64,000 bases of DNA from positions 682,001-746,000 of the forward strand of contig CAVYWO010000020.1 in assembly GCA_963772295.1 (NCBI GenBank). Direction: 5' to 3'. Below the pieces are notes generated by a model. The model had not been told where the DNA came from. It saw nothing but the letters and a program-made list of their open reading frames with translations, and searched no databases. Below are positions 45,301 through 53,651 of the stretch, piece after piece. The first letter of the stretch is position 1, and each line of letters opens with the position of its first letter. This DNA is from AP-15 sp963772295 (GTDB lineage: Bacteria; Pseudomonadota; Alphaproteobacteria; ATCC43930; CGMCC-115725). A program made the position numbers and the translations under genes.

Positions 45301-45538
45301 CCTAAGTTAGCAGATTGTTGTTCACGGAAGGCTTCGGACAAGGAACCTGAGCGAAGGCAAGCCGCTGCGCGACCATCTGGTCTGGCCGATGCGCCGGCCG
45401 TGCCGGCGAGTGCGGGCTCGGCGACCGCGGACGCCGGTACGGACCGGGGGTGGGCAGAGCAAGCGCAATGGCGCCGCACCTCATTTGCCGCCTCCCGACC
45501 GGTTCTTCCGCCCCGATTGCCCCCGGCCCGAGTCCGCC
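45301..45538. other. Gap between FkbM gene and ABC ATPase, no gene seen
   Basis: 238 bases with return to high GC. Only short Pro/Ala/Arg frames are present on either strand. The two converging genes end here, but no clear hairpin with T-run is seen. Confidence 0.4.
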
Positions 45539-47440
45539 TCAGGCGCGGGCGCGACCATCGGTGCGCGCCATTTGTTCGACCGGTACGTTACGCGCCGCGA
45601 CCAGATGGCCCGGCGCCACCTCGATGAGCCGCGGCAGGTCATCGCGATGCCGACGGAACGGCTCGGGCCAATTCGCCGGGTTCGACGCCCGATCCTCCAT
45701 CAGACGATGGATATCGAGGCGGTGCGACGGGTCGGGCGTCGGCACGGCGGCGAGCAAGGCCTGGGTGTAGGGATGCACCGGATTGCGGAACAAGGTCGCT
45801 CGATCGGCGATTTCGACGATCCGGCCGGCGCACATTACCGCGATGCGGTCGGCGATATAGTCGACGACCGCCAGATTGTGCGAAATGAACAGATAGGTCA
45901 GCCCGAGCTTCTCCTTCAGGTCCAGCAATAAGTTCAAGATCTGCGCCTGGATCGAAACGTCGAGGGCCGAGGTCGGCTCGTCGCAGATCACCAGATCCGG
46001 GCGCAGCGCCAGGGCGCGGGCAATTCCGATGCGCTGGCGCTGGCCACCGGAAAAGCTGTGCGGATAGCGCCGCAAATGGTGCAGGTCGAGACCGACAAGC
46101 CCGATCAGTTCCTGGACCATTTCGCGACGCAGCCGGGCGTCGCCGATGCGGTGGATCACCAGCGGTTCTTCGATGATGTCGAAAACCGTCATCCGCGGGT
46201 TCAGCGATCCGAACGGATCCTGAAAGATGAACTGAACCTGGCGGCGAAACCTCTTTAGATCCTCGCCCGCCAGCGCCAGCACGTCGATCAGCCGGCCGCG
46301 GTCGTTAAAGGCGACCGATCCCGCATCGGGCGCCACCGCGCGCAGCAGCACCTTGCTCAGCGTCGTTTTGCCGCAACCGCTTTCACCGACCAGACCAAGG
46401 CACGCGCCACGATCGATGCGCAGGCTGACGCCGTCGACGGCCATCACGCGCGCCGCCGCCTTGGCGCGCGCGAACCAGCCGCCGCGGCGGCCGGCATAGG
46501 CCTTGGCGATCCCGACGCATTCGAGCAGCGGCGCCGTCGCCTGGTCAGGCCATGGCAGCCTTTCCGCCATCAGATGCGGGGCCGCGCCGGACGAGATCTC
46601 GCGGATCGGCACGAGCCGCTCGCCGGGCTTCATATCGAAGCGCGGCACGGCGCGCAGCAGGGCTTGCAGGTAGCGGTGCTGCGGCCGGCGGAAAATATCG
46701 TCCAATGTGCCGCTTTCCACGATCTCGCCGCGATACATGACGACGATTTCCTCGGCGATATTGGCGACGACGCCGAGGTCGTGGGTGATCAGCAGGACCG
46801 CCATCCCGAACTCGTGCTGCAACTCGATCAGCAGCTTCAGGATCTGCGCCTGGATCGTCACGTCGAGCGCGGTCGTCGGCTCGTCGGCGATCAACAGCGC
46901 CGGACGGCAGACCAGCGCCATTGCGATCATCGCCCGCTGGCGCAGCCCTCCCGACAGCTCGAACGGGTAGAAATTCGGCGCCCGTTGGGCATCGGGAAAG
47001 CCGACATGATGCAGGATGTCCCGCGTCAGCTCGGCCGCTTCGCGAGCGCCGACCGGGCGATGCAGGCGCAGCGCCTCGCCGACCTGGTCGCCGATCGTGT
47101 GCAACGGCGACAGCGAGGTCATCGGCTCCTGGAAGATCATCGAGATCCGGCCGCCGCGGATCGCCCTCATCGCCTCCCTCGGCAGCTTCGCCAAATCGAC
47201 GACAGCGTTGTTGCGGCGCGGGTCGGCAAAGAGGATTTCGCCACGGGTGATTTCGCCATTGCGCGGCAGGATGCGCATGACGGCTTGGCTGACCACCGAC
47301 TTTCCCGACCCGGATTCGCCGACGAGGGCAACAACCGATTGCGGGCGCACGCGGAACGACACGCCGGTGACCGCGCGCACAGGCCCGCCGGGCGCGGCAA
47401 ACCGGACATGCAGATCGCGGATGCTCAGCAGATCGGTCAT
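45539..47440 (-). CDS. Double-ATPase subunit of a peptide ABC importer (OppDF fusion, YejF-like)
   Basis: A 633-residue protein holding two complete nucleotide-binding domains. The first has Walker A GESGSGKS (near residue 40), signature LSGGLRQRAMIAM and Walker B LLIADEPTTALD. The second has GESGCGKTT (near 350), FSGGQRQRIGIARAL and LVICDEPTSALD. Each is followed by the oligo_HPY-type tail (QALLRAVPRF; QALLAAVPTPDP). Such fusions are the YejF type, matching the YejA/YejB/YejE-like genes at 39.5-43.6 kb. Its start overlaps the stop of the PH-like gene by four bases, tying it to the glycan operon. Confidence 0.94.
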   Translation of the reverse strand: MTDLLSIRDLHVRFAAPGGPVRAVTGVSFRVRPQSVVALVGESGSGKSVVSQAVMRILPRNGEITRGEILFADPRRNNAVVDLAKLPREAMRAIRGGRISMIFQEPMTSLSPLHTIGDQVGEALRLHRPVGAREAAELTRDILHHVGFPDAQRAPNFYPFELSGGLRQRAMIAMALVCRPALLIADEPTTALDVTIQAQILKLLIELQHEFGMAVLLITHDLGVVANIAEEIVVMYRGEIVESGTLDDIFRRPQHRYLQALLRAVPRFDMKPGERLVPIREISSGAAPHLMAERLPWPDQATAPLLECVGIAKAYAGRRGGWFARAKAAARVMAVDGVSLRIDRGACLGLVGESGCGKTTLSKVLLRAVAPDAGSVAFNDRGRLIDVLALAGEDLKRFRRQVQFIFQDPFGSLNPRMTVFDIIEEPLVIHRIGDARLRREMVQELIGLVGLDLHHLRRYPHSFSGGQRQRIGIARALALRPDLVICDEPTSALDVSIQAQILNLLLDLKEKLGLTYLFISHNLAVVDYIADRIAVMCAGRIVEIADRATLFRNPVHPYTQALLAAVPTPDPSHRLDIHRLMEDRASNPANWPEPFRRHRDDLPRLIEVAPGHLVAARNVPVEQMARTDGRARA

Positions 47441-47937
47441 GCCGCGCCCCGGATGATGGCGGGCGCGCCGATGCCGAGCGACCGCAGATTGGCTGCCGTT
47501 GCTGCATCGAGCGAGAGGCCGCGCCTCGCGGCGGCCCGCGCCGCGCGCTCGACCAGCACCGCGAAGCCCTCGATCCGGCTGTCGAACCGCAGCACCGACC
47601 GGCCGGCGCGCAGCTCGAGCTGCATCCAGCCGCCGCCTCGGTCACGGCGGATCGAATAGTAGGCAAGCTTGATGCCGTCGAGCTCGGACCAGAAGATCGA
47701 CCTGGCGCGCAGTCCCAACGTGCGCAGCACGGCTTCGCTCAGCTCGACTCGGGTGCCGTGGCGCAGTGCTGTGCGGATGCCGAAGCAGAGAAACAGCGCG
47801 GCCACGCCCGCCAATATCGCGGCGGCGGTGACGCTGACCCGCGTCGTCGCGAGGATCGCCGCGGTTGGAACCAGCCCCGCCGCGGCGCGCAGGTAGTCGC
47901 CAACCATAGTGCTGCCGGAATAAGCGAGCCGGGTCAT
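47437..47937 (-). CDS. Membrane-anchored PH-like domain protein
   Basis: A 166-residue protein. Two hydrophobic segments (LVPTAAILATTRVSVTAAAI; LAGVAALFLCFGIRTAL) are followed by a basic beta-rich region, VLRTLGLRARSIFWSELDGI and GGWMQLELRAGRSVLRFDSR, like bacterial PH (bPH) domains. ATG start at 47937 overlaps the deacetylase stop, and its own stop overlaps the ABC ATPase start, both as ATGA. Role unknown; its position suggests an envelope assembly accessory. Confidence 0.65.
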   Translation of the reverse strand: MTRLAYSGSTMVGDYLRAAAGLVPTAAILATTRVSVTAAAILAGVAALFLCFGIRTALRHGTRVELSEAVLRTLGLRARSIFWSELDGIKLAYYSIRRDRGGGWMQLELRAGRSVLRFDSRIEGFAVLVERAARAAARRGLSLDAATAANLRSLGIGAPAIIRGAA

Positions 47938-48746
47938 TCCGAACCGGCGATCCCGGGGGCGAAGACCTCGCCGGCGGCGAGCCAACGCGCCGCCGGATGG
48001 GCAAGGGTGAGTTTCAGGAGCCGGGCGAGGAACTTCTCGGCGGCACGGTCCTGGACGCGGTGATGGGTCATCATCCCGGTCGGCTCGGCGCGGTCGAAAA
48101 ATCCGAGCCGGCGTCCCCGCAAGTGCCCGACGAGGCGATCGAGCGCCATATCCTCGCCGATAAACCCGCGGCCGCCGGACCAGTCGACCAGATCGACATG
48201 GATGTTGGCGGCGAACACGCCGGGAAGCGGCCATCGACGGCGCCGCGGCCCGGCCTGCGAGATCGCGCCGATGCGGCTGGCGGCGAGCAGCGGCAGAAAG
48301 CGGTCGTCGAAGCGGTTCCAAGGCGGCACCAGCACGGCGAGGGCCGTTGCGCCGAACAACTCGTTGAGCCGCGCTCGGCCGGCGAGGAGATCGGAGGCCG
48401 CGGCGGTTTGCGGCCGCTCCGGCGGGAATTCGCTCTTCCGGCCCCCGATCGCATGGTCGGCGTGCCGCCAGCCGTGCTGCAGCACGCCAACAGGCGCGGC
48501 CGCCGATGCCAGCCGCGCCGCCAGGCCGCGATCGGCCAGGGCGGGGATGACCGCGAGGGCGATGGGAACTTCGCCGGCAACGACCAGCAGGCGATCAAGC
48601 TCGGCGCTCGCCGCCGCCGCGTCATCATCGCGCCACCACAGCGTCGCCACCCATCCCGCCTCTCCCCAATGCTCGAGTTCTTCGGCCAGACCAAGCCACC
48701 CCGCCACTCTCGCCCGAGCATCGGCCCCGTGCGGCACCCCCCTCAT
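47934..48746 (-). CDS. Polysaccharide deacetylase family protein
   Basis: A 270-residue NodB-homology-like protein. VATLWWRDDDAAAASAELDR gives the metal-binding Asp pair. VLQHGWRHADHAIGG gives the His-x3-His motif (H-G-W-R-H). VPPWNRFDDRFLPLLAASRI matches the substrate-groove Arg/Pro-Trp strand, and GMMTHHRVQD the late catalytic His. No signal peptide is obvious, so it may act in the cytoplasm on lipid-linked glycan. It sits between a MurG-like glycosyltransferase and the PH-like protein, in phase with an operon building a deacetylated surface glycan. Confidence 0.82.
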   Translation of the reverse strand: MRGVPHGADARARVAGWLGLAEELEHWGEAGWVATLWWRDDDAAAASAELDRLLVVAGEVPIALAVIPALADRGLAARLASAAAPVGVLQHGWRHADHAIGGRKSEFPPERPQTAAASDLLAGRARLNELFGATALAVLVPPWNRFDDRFLPLLAASRIGAISQAGPRRRRWPLPGVFAANIHVDLVDWSGGRGFIGEDMALDRLVGHLRGRRLGFFDRAEPTGMMTHHRVQDRAAEKFLARLLKLTLAHPAARWLAAGEVFAPGIAGSE

Positions 48747-48753
48747 CTACCGA

Positions 48754-49953
48754 TCATATCTCACCGGGAGGTGTTGCAAAACGAGGAACCGCGCTGCTGC
48801 CGCGTTTGATCAACGCCCCGAGCAATCGGGCGGTGCGGGAGGCACCCCCGGTATCGATTGACAGGGCCGTCGGGGAGGCAGCGATCGCCCGTTCGACGGC
48901 CGCCGCCAGCCGATCCGGTGAGAGGTCGCGTTCGTCGACCATTTCGAGCACGCCTTTTGCCGCCAGCCGCTGCGCCCGCAGGCGCTGCTCGGTTTCGCGC
49001 CCGGCGGCGAACGGTACGACCACGGCCGCAGCGCGTGCCGCAAGTATGTCGAGGACGGTATTGTAGCCGGCCTGACTGATCGAGACCCGACAGGACCGCA
49101 GCAGCTCCGGGAAATCGCCGCGGTAGCGTTCGAGAACAACCCTGTCGGGCAGCCGCTCGGCGAGTGCGGCGAATTCTTTCTGCGGCAGGTTGGGCCCGGC
49201 GAGGAACCGCCACTCGAGATCGGCGAGGCAGCCCCGGCGCCTGGCTTCCAGCGCGGTCGCCAGCAGCGCACCGCCGACCGCGCCGCCGCCCGCCGACACC
49301 AGCACTTCGGCGCCGCCCACATTGCGCTTTCCGCGGTTTACCCCGATCGGCTGCTTGGCGCTGCCGACATAACCCGTATAGACGAGGCGGTCGGGGATTT
49401 GCGCCGCCTCAGGAAAACTCGCTTCGAGCCGGATGAGCGCCGGGTCGCCGTGCACCAGCACCGCATCGAAATCGGCGCGAACCCGGTGAACGACGTCCTG
49501 CCGGCGCTGCGGCGCGGCGGGGGCGACGATGATGTCGCGCAGCGAGCAGACGACCACAGCACGCGGATGGCGCGAACGGGCCGCCGCGATCAGCGCGTCG
49601 AGCTCGTGGCGGAAGGCGCGCCGGCCGAACGGATAGGCCTCGATCACGACCGCGTCGGGCCGCGCGCGGGCGAACGCATCGAGCAGCGTTTGGCGCCGTG
49701 CCCCCCGCAGCGCGTCGTCGACCGGGCGACCGGCGGCGTCGACGAGATCGGCAAAGTCGGTGCCGCGGGTTCGGATCGGCGGCAACTGCACGATCTCGGC
49801 CGCCGCCGAGGCGATCGCCGGCAGCGGCATGCCGCCGGAAACCAGGATCACCCGGAAACCGTCCCCTGCCAGGGCCTCGGCCAGGCGCAGGGCGCGGCGC
49901 AAATGCCCGATCCCCAGCAGATGCTGGACGTAAAAAAAGATCCTGCCAGTCAC
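48754..49953 (-). CDS. MurG-like (GT28/GT-B) glycosyltransferase
   Basis: A 399-residue GT-B protein. It starts GRIFFYVQHLLGIGHLRRAL (the glycine-rich G-I-G-H acceptor loop). PDAVVIEAYPFGRRAFRHEL closes the first domain. The second has EVLVSAGGGAVGGALLATAL and SCRVSISQAGYNTVLDILAA with the donor-binding Glu in GRETEQRLRA. It resembles the predicted glycosyltransferase family (COG4671-like) rather than true MurG. It overlaps the GT4 gene upstream (ATGA). Confidence 0.85.
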   Translation of the reverse strand: MTGRIFFYVQHLLGIGHLRRALRLAEALAGDGFRVILVSGGMPLPAIASAAAEIVQLPPIRTRGTDFADLVDAAGRPVDDALRGARRQTLLDAFARARPDAVVIEAYPFGRRAFRHELDALIAAARSRHPRAVVVCSLRDIIVAPAAPQRRQDVVHRVRADFDAVLVHGDPALIRLEASFPEAAQIPDRLVYTGYVGSAKQPIGVNRGKRNVGGAEVLVSAGGGAVGGALLATALEARRRGCLADLEWRFLAGPNLPQKEFAALAERLPDRVVLERYRGDFPELLRSCRVSISQAGYNTVLDILAARAAAVVVPFAAGRETEQRLRAQRLAAKGVLEMVDERDLSPDRLAAAVERAIAASPTALSIDTGGASRTARLLGALIKRGSSAVPRFATPPGEI

Positions 49954-51056
49954 GCGGCGTGCCGCCGCTCGAACCGGCCGAGGGCCGCACGCAGCCCGCG
50001 GGCGGCCGTGTCCAGACCGTGTTCGGCCAGCACGTGCCGGCGCGCCGCCGCGGCAAAGCGGGCGCGCCGGTCGTGATCGACGATCAGGCTGCGTACCGCC
50101 GCGGCAAAGCCGGGCACGTCGCCCGGTGCCATCAGAAGCCCGGTCTTGCCAGGCACGATGATCGCGCCGACGCCGCCCACGGCTCCGGCCACCACCGGCA
50201 GACCGCTTGCCTGCGCTTCAAGCAGGGCCATGCCGAACGCCTCGTTGATCGCCGGCCAAACGCAGAGATCCGCGGCGGCAAGACGCTCGGCGAGCGTCGG
50301 CGCAGCGAGCATGCCCGACCACCAGACGCGCGCGGCCACCTCGGCCAGCGCCTGCGCAACCTCGCCCCGCGCAGGGCCGTCGCCGATCACCTCCAAGGTC
50401 CAGTCGAGATCGAGGAGCCGCGACAGCGCCGCGCCGAGGATGCGGTATGAAGCGAGCTTGTCGCCATGGCGCATCATCGCTACGGTAATCAGCCGCGGCG
50501 CTCGCGCCGCGACGTCGGCCCGCGCGGCATAGGCGTCGGTGTCGAGAAAGGGCTTCAGCGACAAAAAGCGCGCCGGGTCCGACAACAGCGGCTGAACACA
50601 ATCTCGATCGGCGGGGTTGAGCCCGATCACCAGATCGGCGGCGCGGATCGCGCGCTCCGCGGCACGGTGGCCGACCGCCCAAGGACCAGCCGCCTGCTTT
50701 GGCGCAAAGGATGCCTCGGCGACGACGTACGGAATGCCGAGCGCGCCCGCGACATACGGGCCAAGCCAGTCCGGCGCCTTGTGATAGAGGTGGTAGGTGA
50801 ACCACAGCTCGGGCGCCGTTTCCGGCGCAGCCCGGGCGCGTCCGATAAATCGCTCGCCAAGTCGCCGGCCGAGGGCGGCAATGCGAGCCTGACGCCATGA
50901 GTTGCCGCGCCCCTCCCAGCTTCGCAGCCGCACCGCGGTCAGCGGTGCGTGCCCGGCGCGCCGTAATGCCGCCAACAACAATTGCGCGACGCGGCGATCA
51001 CCCGACGGAACCGGATGATCGGGCGGCTTCAGCGGGGCATAGAAGGCAATCCGCAT
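49950..51056 (-). CDS. Group 1 (GT4) glycosyltransferase
   Basis: A 368-residue GT4. MRIAFYAPLKPPDHPVPSGD gives the N-terminal Rossmann strand. The donor-site E-x7-E motif lies in NEAFGMALLEAQASGLPVVA, followed by GGVGAIIVPGKTGLLMAPGD. The ATG at 51056 shares a base with the upstream TAA (TAATG). The internal segment ELWFTYHLYHKAPDWLGPYV is typical of alphaproteobacterial GT4 proteins in this type of cluster. It transfers an activated hexose to a growing glycan at the inner membrane face. Confidence 0.9.
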   Translation of the reverse strand: MRIAFYAPLKPPDHPVPSGDRRVAQLLLAALRRAGHAPLTAVRLRSWEGRGNSWRQARIAALGRRLGERFIGRARAAPETAPELWFTYHLYHKAPDWLGPYVAGALGIPYVVAEASFAPKQAAGPWAVGHRAAERAIRAADLVIGLNPADRDCVQPLLSDPARFLSLKPFLDTDAYAARADVAARAPRLITVAMMRHGDKLASYRILGAALSRLLDLDWTLEVIGDGPARGEVAQALAEVAARVWWSGMLAAPTLAERLAAADLCVWPAINEAFGMALLEAQASGLPVVAGAVGGVGAIIVPGKTGLLMAPGDVPGFAAAVRSLIVDHDRRARFAAAARRHVLAEHGLDTAARGLRAALGRFERRHAA

Positions 51057-52318
51057 TATCCTGTCTTGGCCAATTCCGCGGCTGGCAGCCCAAAGCGTTC
51101 GGCCAAGAAGTCGATGCCCGCCGGCAACGCAAAACAGCGCCGCGCCTTGCGCTCGCCAGCCGCGCCCAGTGCCCGACGCCGGGCCGGATCGCGGATCAGG
51201 CTCGCGAGCGCCGCGGCAAGCGCCAAGGGGTCGCCGGGCGGCACCAAAAGCCCGGTCGAGCCATGCTCGATCAGCTCGGGAATCGCCGAAAAATCGGTGG
51301 CAATGCAGGCGAGCGCTTGGCTCTGCGCCTCGACGAGCACGTTCGGCAGCCCGTCCCGATCGCCGTCCGCCGCCGCTTTGGCGGCAAGCACGAAGAGATC
51401 GGCGCGGCGATAGGCGGCGAGCACCTCGGGCTGAGCCAGGGCGCCACGCCACTCGATCCGCGCCGAAAGGCCCAGCGTCTCCGCCCGGCGCCGCAACGCC
51501 GCGGCCATCGCGCCGCCGCCGATATGGACAAAGCGCCAAGCGAGAGCGGAGGGCAAGAGCACCAGCGCGGTGAGCAGGTCGCCATAGCCTTTTTTTGCCA
51601 CCGCCCGGCCGACCGACAACAGCTCAACCGGACGCGAGGGATCGCCGCCGTCGCCGCCGGCGGGACGCGGCGGCGGCGTCGAGAACTGCTCGAAATCGAG
51701 CCCATGATAACAATGTGCCACGCGCTCCGGATGCGGTGCCAGGCGGGCGAGATGGGCATGCGCGGCTTTCGTGCAGGTCACCGTCCAGGCGGCGGTCGCC
51801 AATTTTTCGCGCTTCTCCCATTCAGGCGTCGTCCAGATGTCCTTGGCGTGCGCCGAGACCGACCAGACAAGGTCGCTGAGCAGGGCCGCATACCGGGCAA
51901 CCGATGCCGGGGTGTGCAGGAAATGCGCGTGCAGCCGATCGACATCGGCCGGCAACTCGGCGGCCAGCACCAGCGCCTGGCCGAAGCGCCGAACCCGGTT
52001 CGGGGTCGGATCGCGGCGCAGATCGGTGAGCCAAGCGGCGCGCGCGCGGCGATAGCCCGGCCGGCGCCGCAGCCCGAGCCAAGCGCGCCAGACCCGGCGC
52101 GGCTCGCGGTAGAGATATTCCGGCAGATAGAGCACAGCGGCGCGGATCCGGCGATGGACCGGATGAATCGCATGGTCGGTCGGCCGGCGCAACGAGACGA
52201 TCAGGATCTCGAGCCCGCGCTGCTCCAAGCCGAGAATTTCTTGCGCGATGAAGGTTTCAGAAAGGCGCGGATAGCCCTTCAGGACAAAGGCCACCCGCCC
52301 TGCCACGGCCGGCGACAC
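51056..52318 (-). CDS. Group 1 (GT4) glycosyltransferase
   Basis: A 420-residue GT4. VAFVLKGYPRLSETFIAQEI is the N-terminal strand with acceptor loop. IHAHFLHT-type DRLHAHFLHTPASVARYAAL, VSAHAKDIWTTPEWEKREKL and the donor region DGLPNVLVEAQSQALACIAT with GSTGLLVPPGDPLALA follow. The start is GTG 52318, three bases after the upstream TAA (52321); longer frames read the preceding gene in the wrong phase. This colanic-acid-transferase-like type (WcaL/AmsK) usually adds galactose or glucose residues. Confidence 0.9.
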   Translation of the reverse strand: MSPAVAGRVAFVLKGYPRLSETFIAQEILGLEQRGLEILIVSLRRPTDHAIHPVHRRIRAAVLYLPEYLYREPRRVWRAWLGLRRRPGYRRARAAWLTDLRRDPTPNRVRRFGQALVLAAELPADVDRLHAHFLHTPASVARYAALLSDLVWSVSAHAKDIWTTPEWEKREKLATAAWTVTCTKAAHAHLARLAPHPERVAHCYHGLDFEQFSTPPPRPAGGDGGDPSRPVELLSVGRAVAKKGYGDLLTALVLLPSALAWRFVHIGGGAMAAALRRRAETLGLSARIEWRGALAQPEVLAAYRRADLFVLAAKAAADGDRDGLPNVLVEAQSQALACIATDFSAIPELIEHGSTGLLVPPGDPLALAAALASLIRDPARRRALGAAGERKARRCFALPAGIDFLAERFGLPAAELAKTG

Positions 52319-52320
52319 GC

Positions 52321-53564
52321 TTAGACCCCGACCCGTGTCCCGGCGACGAGGCGGCCGACCCGGCCGCGGCCAAGCCATCTCCCGGCCAGGCGGTTAACGT
52401 TATGCATGCCATCGAGCAGGCCGGGGATCACCGCCGAGGAGGGACGCGGTTGCTGGGGCAGGCGGCGCAGCGCCGTCGCCATGATTTTTGGGTCGCCGCC
52501 GTTGTCGCCGGCGAGCATCGCCACCAGCCCGAGCTCGGCGGCTCGCTCGGCGCGGATCAGCTGCTCCATCCTCGGGACTGTTGCGCGGCACGATCAACGC
52601 CGGCTTGTCAAACGACAGGATCTCGCAAAAGGTGTTGTAACCGCCCATAGCGACGACGCCGGCGGCGCGCGCCATCATGGCTTCGAGCCGCGCGTCGAAG
52701 GTGATGGCGTGAACGTTGGGGAGCCGCTCCGCGCGCGCCGTGAACGCCGCTTGTTGCTCGGGCAGCATGAACGGTCCGTAGACCAAGAGCGCCGCCAGCG
52801 GGATGTCGCGATCATACTCGTAGGCTTGCAGAACCAAGTCGATCAGAGCGTCGCCGTCGCCGCCGCCGCCCGGTGTCACCAGCAGGAATTCGCGGTCGAG
52901 AACGGCCCGGATTTCCGGCGCCGGCAGCGGCTCTCCGGCACTGCGCCGCAGATATCCGGTATAGATCATGCGGCGGCGGACGCTCGCCGGCACCGGCAAC
53001 CCCGCGAGCGGATCGCAGATCTGCGGCAACCCATAGACCCAGATCTCGTCGTAATATTCCGCCAGGGCCGGAACCGCGTTCTTGCGCGCCCATTCGCTCT
53101 CGAGGGCGTCGGGGTCGTCCATCACATCGCGCAATCCGAGGATCAGAGCGGCACCGCCGCCGCCGCAACATGGCAAGCGTGTCGCGCACCTCGCCCCGCA
53201 AGCCGAGCGGCTCCTTGTCGACGATCAGCATGTCGGGGTCGAAGATATCGGCGGTATGCCGGATGATCGAGGAGCGCATCGCCAGCGTCTCCTCGATGTC
53301 GATATGCAGATTGAGCGAAACATATTCGCCGTTGCGCAGCTTGATGACGCCGGGCACCCGCACGAAATCCACACGGGAACGAAAATCGAAGCTGCCGATG
53401 ATCGGCGACCCCGATAGGATCAGGATCGAAAGGGCTGGGTCCGCGTCGACCAGCGAATGGGCGATCGCCCGGCATCGGCGCAGATGCCCGAGACCAAAGC
53501 TGTCGTGGCTGTAGATGAGTACGCGTTTGTGATGGCGCCGAATGGTCACGCCGCGCCCCCTCAT
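52321..53564 (-). CDS. MurG-like glycosyltransferase with two frameshifts
   Basis: Repaired length is about 413 residues. The start (53564, or GTG 53549) gives RVLIYSHDSFGLGHLRRCRA. The frame breaks near 53153-53163 in a CCG repeat (an extra base), then resumes LILGLRDVMDDPDALESEWA and LLVTPGGGGDGDALIDLVLQ. A second break near 52571-52575 (extra G in CCCGAGG) precedes RMEQLIRAERAAELGLVAML to the TAA at 52321. The family matches the 48754-49953 protein. As first gene of the leftward operon, its loss would matter for everything downstream. Confidence 0.8.
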
Positions 53565-53651
53565 CGCGCGAGCGCGCGCCGCGACTATCGCATAGCCCCG
53601 CGATGCTGGGAAACGATCTTTGCGAGATGATCTTTTGCTAACGGTCGCGCG

